From a virus, in the IMG/VR virus record IMGVR_UViG_3300021365_000086, positions 1-26,677 of that record: 26,677 nt of DNA, one strand, 5' to 3'. The notes under the pieces are model-generated. The model searched no databases and was not told the DNA's origin. It saw nothing but the letters and a program-made list of their open reading frames with translations. Positions 14,273-21,637 of the stretch are shown in pieces; position 1 is the stretch's first letter, and each line of letters starts with the position of its first letter. Position numbers and translations under genes: made by a program.

Positions 14273-17200
14273 ATGGGTAAATTTAGTGATAAGGTTTTTG
14301 GTGCTAATGTAGGCCAGAAAACCATAGACATATTTAATGCTTTACAAAAAGGTAAGTATGAGTTTAAACCAAATGAATCGGTAACTGATTTACCAGAACA
14401 CACAAAATACTTGGGTGAAAAAACTACATTTGCTAGAATGTGGGTTGCTGTTGCTGTAAGTGGTAGTGATGTTGAAAATGATATTTTTTACCATTCTATA
14501 AACGATAATAAATTTAATAGTTACTTACCCAATGAATCAATTTCAGATTCAGATATTTTTACAGAAAATGCAGATAATCCTTATTTAAAACCAAATGCTG
14601 GAATAACTTCTATATCATCAAAAACAGAAGGTGATTTAGGTGCTGTGAAAAGAACAAATGTAGAGTTTGTTGTTCATAACAAAAATGATTTTGATAATAT
14701 ATATTTACCCTTTTTTCTACGACCAGGTACTACAGTAATATGTGATTTTGGATGGTCTGATAAAAATTTAGAACTATATGATATAGGAAGTGTTTTATCT
14801 AATGCGGATACTGAATTAAAACAACTAAAAAAGTTTATTTATGGTGGTCCTGAGTCTGGTCCTGATGGGGAACAGATATTTACAAATAGTGATGGTCAAA
14901 GGTATTACCATAGTAAGCGTGATGATGGAGCAGCTGCTTTTGTTACCGATAACACATCACTTACACCTCCTGGTTTTTTACATAAACACGAAGGTTTGGT
15001 GGATACTAATATTGGTGTGGTTACTAATTATAGTTCAAAGGTAAATCAAAATGGTTCATTTGAATGTAGTGTGGAATTAGTTTCGCAAAATGCTACTATT
15101 TTAGATAATGAAATATCAGCTGATAATAATTTAAAATTTATATTTGCTAATAAAATTGAAGAAATTATAATAAATGATTTGATTGGCGTAGAAGATCCCT
15201 CCATTACACTTGCAAGTAAAATTGAAGGCTATGATGTATTAAGTAGTTCTGAAAAACAAGAATATTTTGATAATTTCTTTAGTGGATTATTATTAGAAAA
15301 TAGACAAGATGCTGATGAAGCTTCGGAAACTGCGGCTGAACAAAATGGAGAAACGCCATATACTACAGTTGGTGCTATTGGAAAAATATCAGATGTAGAA
15401 ACAAAATTAGGTATATACTTTGAAGATGCAGGAAGTAATAATCAAGATAGTTTATATATAAGTTTTGGTAAATTTAATGATTTATTTCTTAATAAATTTG
15501 TTGCTAAAAATAATAATAATGAAGAGAGATATGAAATTAATTTCAAGTTAATAGATTATCATGTAAGATATGAGAAAAATTTATATAGACGGCAAACATC
15601 AATTTTAACCGGAAACGAAGATTTGCCTGTTTTTTTATACCCAAAAAATTGGGAATATAGTAGAGATGCGGGTAAAAATACTGATATGTGTTCTGTAAAG
15701 AAACAAAAATTTGGAGATAATCCATATGGTATACCTGTAATACCTCTTAGAGAAATATTTATAAATGTTTCAATTATAAAACAGGCATTTAATAAAAAGC
15801 AAACTGTGAATGATGCTATAAATTTTATTTTACAAAGTATTAATGAAGACTCTTTTGGGGTAATTAATTTAAAAATGATATCACCAAATCGCAGTTATTC
15901 TGAAATAGGATTTCAAGATAATAATTTAATAAATACATTACCTAGCGCCGATAAACTTTTGTCATTCGATGTCACTTCAGGTAATGGTGTCGTAACTAAC
16001 ATGGATTATAGTTTTGAAACACCAAAGGGTGACTTACAAAATATGTTGGCAATAGGATCTAAAATTGACCAATCTATATTTGATGTAGCTAAATTAGATA
16101 ATTTAAATTTTTTAAATATAATGAAGAGTAAAAAGTATGAAGGAAAAAATGTATTTATAACAAGTTTACCTTTTAGTAAAGTGAACGAACCAGATGATGA
16201 GATAAATGAAACTGATGTTGATGTAAAACAAGACACGAATACAAACTATGGTAATTTAGATGAAGCCCAACTTGATAATATAAATGCTTCTTTTGATGAC
16301 CTTGTCAAGGCAATTGAACCTATAGCTAAAGAAAAATCTAAAAAACCTAAACCCAAGCCAAAAAAGAAAAGGAAGAAAAAGAAGAAACAAAATGTTCTAA
16401 GTGCAACTTCGAGGCGAGATTATTGGGGAAAGATGGCTAGAAAAGATAATGTATTAAAATCATCTACTACATCTACAGAAGAAACTATATCACCTATATT
16501 ACCTATAAATTTAACATTATCTGTTTATGGCAATAGTCATTTAAATATAGGAGATGTATTTACAATTAATTTTTTACCAAAATCATATACTCCTTATTTA
16601 TACTTTCAAATAATGGGGGTTGAACATAAAATAGATTCTAAATGGGAAACTACATATCAAACACAGTATAGAGTAAGACCAAGTGCTAAAAAGATAGTAA
16701 TATCTGAAGAAATAGAAAAATTAAGTGTTAAACTTGATGAATCAACACTTACTTCCGATTTAAGAAATTCCGGAGTTCCATCAAAAATTATAGAAATTTC
16801 TGATTTAGAAAATGCAAAGTATTTAACTTTATCTGATGATTTAAATTGGAGAGGAGAAGAAATACCCATCATTTCAAAGGAGAAAACTGATTTTACAACT
16901 ACTATATTAAATAAAATCAATGATGATAATATAAATTCACCAGAACAAGTTAGAATTGCTTATGGGTTTACAGAACTTATGTTATCGTATATAAAAAATG
17001 TACCTGATGGTAAAAAAGTAAAATACTACCCAAGAACTAAAAAAGGAATAGGGGGTTCATATGATTTAAGTGACAAAAGAGATGAAAAGTTATATGATAT
17101 TATGGTTGAATTTAATTATGATGGAAATGATCTATTCGACAGTTATCATACTCTATTTGATATTTATCGTGATAACCAATCAGGAGATGATGATGAGAAT

Positions 17201-17563
17201 GGAACTGATGATAAGGATAGAGCTAAGACGATGTTTGAACGAAACTCTAAAAGAAATCCATTTAAACAATTCATAACAGACCTTAATGGAAAAAATATAG
17301 ATATTGATGAATTATTTGTAAAGTATAATAAAGAAATAGATAAGGACTATGCTCCAATTATATCAAAAGTAAAGTTTAGATTGCGTAATGACACCGCGGA
17401 AATTCCTTCATATATATCTTTAACAGATATAGGAACTTATAATTATGATAGTCAATTATTAAATAGTATAAATATTCCTAAATGGTTTCTTAATGGCGAT
17501 GATTCTTCTACATTTATAAACAACTTTTTAAGGGCTATCGAGAATACTACACTACCTACATAA
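14273..17563 (+). CDS. Large baseplate hub protein, gp27/gpD-like
   Basis: This 1096-residue protein is probably the central baseplate hub. The N-terminal region contains GAVKRTNVEFVVHNKNDFDN, LPFFLRPGTTVICDFGWSD and GVVTNYSSKVNQNGSFECSV, resembling the first hub barrel, where a substrate-like G-W-S motif recurs in marine phage hubs. A second barrel-like region near residues 735-800 has LPINLTLSVYGNSHLNIGDV, then YLYFQIMGVEHKIDSKWETT, the usual late hub strand with an H-x-I-D-x-x-W-x-T signature. Between them lies a very basic linker, K688-K705. T4 gp27 is only about 391 residues, so this hub has several hundred extra residues, including an Asp/Asn-rich C-terminal region. No lysozyme motif is evident. 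It begins one base after the LysM gene without a clear ribosome binding site, suggesting coupling. Confidence 0.7.
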   Translation: MGKFSDKVFGANVGQKTIDIFNALQKGKYEFKPNESVTDLPEHTKYLGEKTTFARMWVAVAVSGSDVENDIFYHSINDNKFNSYLPNESISDSDIFTENADNPYLKPNAGITSISSKTEGDLGAVKRTNVEFVVHNKNDFDNIYLPFFLRPGTTVICDFGWSDKNLELYDIGSVLSNADTELKQLKKFIYGGPESGPDGEQIFTNSDGQRYYHSKRDDGAAAFVTDNTSLTPPGFLHKHEGLVDTNIGVVTNYSSKVNQNGSFECSVELVSQNATILDNEISADNNLKFIFANKIEEIIINDLIGVEDPSITLASKIEGYDVLSSSEKQEYFDNFFSGLLLENRQDADEASETAAEQNGETPYTTVGAIGKISDVETKLGIYFEDAGSNNQDSLYISFGKFNDLFLNKFVAKNNNNEERYEINFKLIDYHVRYEKNLYRRQTSILTGNEDLPVFLYPKNWEYSRDAGKNTDMCSVKKQKFGDNPYGIPVIPLREIFINVSIIKQAFNKKQTVNDAINFILQSINEDSFGVINLKMISPNRSYSEIGFQDNNLINTLPSADKLLSFDVTSGNGVVTNMDYSFETPKGDLQNMLAIGSKIDQSIFDVAKLDNLNFLNIMKSKKYEGKNVFITSLPFSKVNEPDDEINETDVDVKQDTNTNYGNLDEAQLDNINASFDDLVKAIEPIAKEKSKKPKPKPKKKRKKKKKQNVLSATSRRDYWGKMARKDNVLKSSTTSTEETISPILPINLTLSVYGNSHLNIGDVFTINFLPKSYTPYLYFQIMGVEHKIDSKWETTYQTQYRVRPSAKKIVISEEIEKLSVKLDESTLTSDLRNSGVPSKIIEISDLENAKYLTLSDDLNWRGEEIPIISKEKTDFTTTILNKINDDNINSPEQVRIAYGFTELMLSYIKNVPDGKKVKYYPRTKKGIGGSYDLSDKRDEKLYDIMVEFNYDGNDLFDSYHTLFDIYRDNQSGDDDENGTDDKDRAKTMFERNSKRNPFKQFITDLNGKNIDIDELFVKYNKEIDKDYAPIISKVKFRLRNDTAEIPSYISLTDIGTYNYDSQLLNSINIPKWFLNGDDSSTFINNFLRAIENTTLPT

Positions 17564-17570
17564 TAAACAC

Positions 17571-17611
17571 TTGACTTTCTACTAAATTATCCTTAACTTA
17601 CCATATGGTAA
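17571..17611 (+). promoter_or_regulatory. Candidate early promoter with palindrome over the polymerase start
   Basis: TTGACT at 17571-17576 is a good -35-like hexamer; a -10 at the right spacing is poor (TAACTT, 17594-17599). TTACCATATGGTAA (17598-17611) is a perfect 14-base palindrome that contains the ATG at 17605. It could be an operator at the transcription start or an RNA structure hiding the start codon. This 41-base gap separates the late tail genes from the replication operon. Confidence 0.35.
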
Positions 17612-18801
17612 AAATGGTTACTACAAAGCCTAATTGGTCAAAATCACATCCCCTAAACAAGCTAGTTCTTATGTATGATGCTATAGAACATAAGTTAGTT
17701 TATGCTGACCATTACGAACATACAACAACAGAAATAGATTATCCAGCAGACGAAGGTGTGTTAATTAATGATTGGAAGGTAGGGCATGCTTATTCCTTTG
17801 CCGGTCGCCCTAAGTATTGTGCCGACATCCTAAACTATTGGATGCTAAACCAACCACTTGAGCATATACAATGGGATAACTTTTACGACCAAGATGATTT
17901 TACATATTACTATCCGTTAGATAAGATGATAGAACAATTATGTGAAAAAGTTCCAAAATACGATAGTCTGTTTAATGAAAAAACATTTATGAAGTTTCAT
18001 AGAGATTTTGTAAATGCCTTCGGTGAGTTAGAAAAAAATGGTATTGGAGTAAATACAGACTTTACAAAGATATTCGGTGAGCATATGTTAAAGTATATTC
18101 ACAATAAAAAGATATATCAGAACTATAACTTTTTTACAACCACATCAAGGCCATCCAACTCTATACACAATCTTAACTTTGCTGCTCTTACACCTGATAT
18201 GAGAAAAGCCTTTTCACCACTTAACGATGTATTTGTTGAGTTTGACTTTGCTTCCTATCACCCAAGGTTGATTGCTAAATTGATTGACTATGACTTCGGT
18301 GACTCATCGGTTTATGGTAGGTTAGCAGATGACCTTAATGTTACAGAGTCAGAAGCAAAGACAATAACATTTCAAAATCTATATGGTGGTGTAAGAAAGG
18401 ATATTGCTAAGATGAGTGAGTTTTTCAGAGGTGTAGAAAATCTAGTAACCATACTTTATGACGAATATATGACTCGGAATCATATCCTATCACATATTTA
18501 TAAACGACCAATGAAGAGAGCTAATTTAGGTGATCTAAATGCTCAAAAGTTATTTAACTACTACATACAATCGTATGAAACAGAACGGAATGTTACTATC
18601 TTAAACAAATTACATTTATATTTATTAGAGAAGAAGACTAACATAGTTCATTATAACTACGATAGTTTTTTATTTGATTACGCTAAAGAGGATGGAAAGG
18701 AAACAATACACGACATCCAAAACATCTTACAAGAAGATGACTTTATTATTCATAGTAAAGTTGGCAATACATATGGGACATTGAAGAATTATGAGTTTTA
18801 A
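17605..18801 (+). CDS. Family-A-like DNA polymerase, short, without exonuclease domain
   Basis: This 398-residue protein carries polymerase family A motifs in order: a T-x-R-x-S-type segment (TTTSRPSNSIHNLNFAAL, near residue 173), motif A FVEFDFASYHPRLIA with D214, motif B K252-TIT-F256-QNL-Y260-G261, and motif C HYNYDSFLFDY with D353. No 3'-5' exonuclease DxE motif is seen in the first ~130 residues, so it is a polymerase-only enzyme, much shorter than Klenow fragment or T7 polymerase. The motif A Glu of E. coli Pol I (E710, the sugar-discriminating residue) is His219 here, and the motif C HDE is YDS. It may be the replicative polymerase, as in RM378 where exonuclease and polymerase are on separate genes, or an accessory one. 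No ribosome binding site is evident; ATG 17614 is an alternative start. Confidence 0.75.
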   Translation: MVKMVTTKPNWSKSHPLNKLVLMYDAIEHKLVYADHYEHTTTEIDYPADEGVLINDWKVGHAYSFAGRPKYCADILNYWMLNQPLEHIQWDNFYDQDDFTYYYPLDKMIEQLCEKVPKYDSLFNEKTFMKFHRDFVNAFGELEKNGIGVNTDFTKIFGEHMLKYIHNKKIYQNYNFFTTTSRPSNSIHNLNFAALTPDMRKAFSPLNDVFVEFDFASYHPRLIAKLIDYDFGDSSVYGRLADDLNVTESEAKTITFQNLYGGVRKDIAKMSEFFRGVENLVTILYDEYMTRNHILSHIYKRPMKRANLGDLNAQKLFNYYIQSYETERNVTILNKLHLYLLEKKTNIVHYNYDSFLFDYAKEDGKETIHDIQNILQEDDFIIHSKVGNTYGTLKNYEF

Positions 18802-20518
18802 CCTAGATAGTCTTTTTATAGAGTGGAGAAGAATTGTACCTACGGGTATACCTAATCCAAAGAACGCTTACCATTTAACCTTACTAAAAGAGATTTGTTT
18901 ATCAAAGGGTATCAGCACAGAAGTAGTAGATAGTGTAATGTTAGTTTTAGAAGCAGAAGAAAAACCTTTAGATGATAAAGAAAAAGAAAAAGCTGACAAG
19001 ATGGGTTTGAAATGGAAAGGAAAGGGGTATGGAAAAGAAAGTGAAAAGGGAATATCACATAAAAATGTTGATGGTAAGTTAGTTGCAGTAGATGGTGACG
19101 AAGAAAAAGAAGAACCAGACACATCTAAATTAAGTGGTGATGATTTTGAAGTTGGTGGGGAAGATGGGTATTTGTCAAAAGGCGGTGGCGATAACGATGA
19201 TAGCGATGACATTGAAGATAAAGAAGAAAAACCAAAAGGAACTCCTGTAGAGAAAAAATTAAGTAGTGCCGTTAAGAAAGGAGCTGCTAAAACTATAGAA
19301 AAAACGGATAATGTAATTAAGGAATTGGAAGGGGAACTAGAAGATATACTTGATAACGATGAAAGAGCAAATAAACAAGGTGAGATAAATAGATTAAAAA
19401 TATTAAAGAAAAATTGGACTAAGTTAACTGATGCTGAAACAGAAGAAGAACGAGAAGAAGCTGTTAGAGAGATGGTAGAGAATGGTCTTTTAGCCAGAAA
19501 TTCCCCAGGCAGTTCAAAACGCAAGATTTATTTTACAGAAGATGTTAGTGGAATGGGATCTAAAGATGGAATGATGACACAGAAAGGCACACCAGGAGAT
19601 GGAAATAGTTTTTCACAGTTAATAAGTGATATTATTGATAGTGGAGGAATGGAAGGTGAAGTTGGATTGATGAACACTAGTGCAGCTAGAACATTAGCTA
19701 AAGTTAGTGGTGACCACAACGAAGCTGGTGTTTGTGCTTTTTTAGATCCAAGTGAATTAAATGAAGAAAATTATAGAAAGACACAAGATAGTTATGCATC
19801 TTTGGGTGGCGATGAAAGAAGAGCAAATAAACAAAATCAGGCTGCTGCTGAAAAGGTAAAGGACTATTTATCTAAAATGGATCCACCTTGTGAGGTTGAA
19901 AAAGCTGAAGCTATGGGACATCTCGGTAATCAACAAATTAGAGACAAATATGGTATTGATCCAAAAGTAAATCCAACAGATTTTTTTGTTTATTGTAAGG
20001 ATGGTAGAAAAAAAGGTATTTCTGCTAAAATATATTCTAATCCAAAAAGTATAACAATGAAAAATTCAGGAACTAAAAAGGCTGGTGCATCTTATTTAGA
20101 TGATCCATCTATTGATGAAAAATTAGATTCTTTAAAAGAAAAACACAACATAGGTAATAACCCTACAGATAAAGAAAAATCAGCATTTAAAACTGAGTAT
20201 TTAAAACTATGGACAGATAGTATGGAAGAACTATCAAAGACACCTGATGGCCAACAAAAATTAACAAGAATGTGGAATGAAGTACATGGTTGTGGGGAAG
20301 ATGTCGCTACTTTAATTACAAATAAGAAAACTGGTGAAGTTAAACTTCATGGTCCAGATCATTATTGTGATCCAGAAGGACCACTTGAAGTAATACAGGA
20401 TAAAACAAAGATAATGGTAAAATTTGGTAAAGATGATGAATGGACAGAAATGGTATGTAAAACAGAGAAGGATGGCTCTGTAAAACTATTGTTTAACCAC
20501 AATTCAAGAAAGGCTTAA
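18791..20518 (+). CDS. Putative PD-(D/E)XK-type nuclease with N-terminal helical domain
   Basis: This 575-residue protein overlaps the polymerase stop by 11 bases. Residues 1-56 form a compact helical domain (SLFIEWRRIVPTGIPNPKNA, then YHLTLLKEICLSKGI). A K-G-W-K-G-K-GYG...HKNVDGKLVAV motif follows near 70-100, then a long acidic and charged linker to about residue 230. The C-terminal half contains NPTDFFVYCKDGRKKGISAK: D397 followed 13-14 residues later by I-S-A-K413, then NPKSITMKNSGTKKAG. That arrangement is typical of a PD-(D/E)XK nuclease core with Ser in place of the usual Glu. Proteins with a similar D...(V/I)S-x-K...N-x-G-x-K pattern are, as I recall, encoded in marine T4-like phages. 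Function in DNA processing is inferred; a virion-associated role is also possible. Confidence 0.5.
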   Translation: MSFNLDSLFIEWRRIVPTGIPNPKNAYHLTLLKEICLSKGISTEVVDSVMLVLEAEEKPLDDKEKEKADKMGLKWKGKGYGKESEKGISHKNVDGKLVAVDGDEEKEEPDTSKLSGDDFEVGGEDGYLSKGGGDNDDSDDIEDKEEKPKGTPVEKKLSSAVKKGAAKTIEKTDNVIKELEGELEDILDNDERANKQGEINRLKILKKNWTKLTDAETEEEREEAVREMVENGLLARNSPGSSKRKIYFTEDVSGMGSKDGMMTQKGTPGDGNSFSQLISDIIDSGGMEGEVGLMNTSAARTLAKVSGDHNEAGVCAFLDPSELNEENYRKTQDSYASLGGDERRANKQNQAAAEKVKDYLSKMDPPCEVEKAEAMGHLGNQQIRDKYGIDPKVNPTDFFVYCKDGRKKGISAKIYSNPKSITMKNSGTKKAGASYLDDPSIDEKLDSLKEKHNIGNNPTDKEKSAFKTEYLKLWTDSMEELSKTPDGQQKLTRMWNEVHGCGEDVATLITNKKTGEVKLHGPDHYCDPEGPLEVIQDKTKIMVKFGKDDEWTEMVCKTEKDGSVKLLFNHNSRKA

Positions 20519-20519
20519 A

Positions 20520-20915
20520 ATGAAAACACAACTATTATGTACATTTACAACTCAACACAATCTTGAGCAATCAATTCGTGATATAACGAAAAACTTTAAG
20601 ATTGTATTTGACAAAATTTATGTATTACAAAACGAAGAAAAAACAAAAGAGTTAATTTGTACTTATAATGTAGATAGAGAAGAAAAAATAGATTTTAATG
20701 CAGTAAGTAATACCATCTCTTTACATAGAAAGAAAATTACAAATACACTATACACGATAAACGCCCTAAACGAGCTGATAAAGACCATAAACAATGGTGT
20801 GTTAGACACAAACTATCAGGTCGAATGGGATACCTATAAAAATATGATATTGATTTCCAATAAGGAAGGATTACAGAAAATACCTACAAGAATACTTAAA
20901 ATAATAGAGTTATAA
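20520..20915 (+). CDS. Hypothetical protein in the replication operon
   Basis: I do not recognise a function for this 131-residue protein. It starts one base after the nuclease-like gene and ends directly against the thioredoxin-fold gene, so it is part of the same transcript. The sequence looks like a compact alpha/beta domain: a first strand KTQLLCTFTTQ, a helix (LEQSIRDITKNFKI), a strand KIYVLQN, an ELICTYNVD strand, then SLHRKKITNTLYTINALNEL and a final LPTRILKIIEL-like ending (KIPTRILKIIEL). The mixed charge and absence of membrane or signal segments suggest a cytoplasmic, perhaps nucleic-acid-associated protein. The aromatic/basic RKKxTNTLYTINALN segment is the most distinctive part and would be the best search seed. 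Confidence 0.7.
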   Translation: MKTQLLCTFTTQHNLEQSIRDITKNFKIVFDKIYVLQNEEKTKELICTYNVDREEKIDFNAVSNTISLHRKKITNTLYTINALNELIKTINNGVLDTNYQVEWDTYKNMILISNKEGLQKIPTRILKIIEL

Positions 20916-21518
20916 ATGGCATCACCAATATATTTTTTTACCAGAAGTGGTTGTATCTGGTGTCAAAAGATGAAACCGTCTATTGATAAGATAAACGAAA
21001 CATTAAATGACGAACAAAAGATAGAAATACTTTCTATTGACGACCAAAAATCAAAAACAATCTACAATAACATCATTCGTATGAATAAACTACAGAATGT
21101 TGTTCCACTAATGTATAACTCAAATATAGGAACAACGCTTTTAGGTTATAAGGATATAAGAGACATCAGAAAGTTTCTTAAAGCAGAACCAATAGACTAC
21201 AAAAAACCATTAACAACTTTACCTCACTTTGACATAAAAAATAGTTCAATAAAAGACTTGGATAATTGGAAAAAAGATGTTATATTGTGGTATGAAACAA
21301 ATAAAGCTAATCTTCCATCAAATGTCGTAGATAAGGAAAGGATGATTGATATGGTCTATAAACAATTTATGGCTTATCGAACAAAACCCTTGACAATTGA
21401 AGAAAGATTTAGTAAATTAGAGGAACAATCACAAGAATACGATGTGAGATATGAAAAGATGAATAAAGAATTGAAAAACCTAAAGCTACAAATAAAAAAG
21501 TTAAAAAGACTAAAATAA
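20916..21518 (+). CDS. Thioredoxin/glutaredoxin-fold protein with coiled-coil tail
   Basis: This 200-residue protein has an N-terminal thioredoxin fold: IYFFTRSGCIWCQKMKPSI gives the active-site C13-I-W-C16, and VVPLMY (near residue 67) is the conserved cis-proline segment, followed by GTTLLGYKDIRDIRKFL, the usual last strand and helix. It therefore probably reduces disulfides, for example as a phage glutaredoxin-like partner of ribonucleotide reductase (whose genes are not in this window). After residue 90 it carries an unrelated alpha-helical region with a final charged coiled coil (residues 158-200), which phage glutaredoxins normally lack (T4 NrdC is 87 residues). The tail may mediate oligomerisation or binding to another phage protein. 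It starts immediately after the previous stop. Confidence 0.7.
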   Translation: MASPIYFFTRSGCIWCQKMKPSIDKINETLNDEQKIEILSIDDQKSKTIYNNIIRMNKLQNVVPLMYNSNIGTTLLGYKDIRDIRKFLKAEPIDYKKPLTTLPHFDIKNSSIKDLDNWKKDVILWYETNKANLPSNVVDKERMIDMVYKQFMAYRTKPLTIEERFSKLEEQSQEYDVRYEKMNKELKNLKLQIKKLKRLK

Positions 21519-21521
21519 AGC

Positions 21522-21555
21522 TTGTTTTTTAATAAAAAAATTCGTATATTATACG
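21522..21555 (+). promoter_or_regulatory. Candidate sigma70-like promoter for gp32
   Basis: TTGTTT (21522-21527) and TATATT (21545-21550) are separated by 17 bases and resemble host -35 and -10 elements. The -10 lies in a palindrome, CGTATA-T-TATACG (21543-21555), that could be an operator. The 119-base gap contains no gene. Confidence 0.4.
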
Positions 21556-21584
21556 GATAGGTTACAAGTAAATATTTTTAATGA

Positions 21585-21592
21585 ATATTTAT
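21585..21592 (+). promoter_or_regulatory. ATATTTAT promoter-like motif upstream of gp32
   Basis: The octamer lies about 45 bases before the gp32 start codon, downstream of the sigma70-like promoter. T4 gene 32 is known to be transcribed at several stages, including from a late promoter, so an additional phage-type promoter here would be consistent. Confidence 0.42.
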
Positions 21593-21637
21593 ACTCGTAA
21601 TACTAATAATAATAAATAAACATAACGGAGAAACATA

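Noticed and set aside
14273-17563. ATATTTAT copies inside coding regions (for example near 15766 and 17159)
   Set aside because: They encode ordinary codons for Ile, Phe and Tyr in AT-rich genes and are not placed before a gene start, so I did not call them promoters.
18868-19524. A 218-codon open frame on the - strand
   Set aside because: It lies opposite the charged Lys/Glu/Asp-rich linker of the nuclease-like gene, which produces Ser/Phe/Leu-rich antisense frames. It has no ribosome binding site and the + strand gene is well supported.
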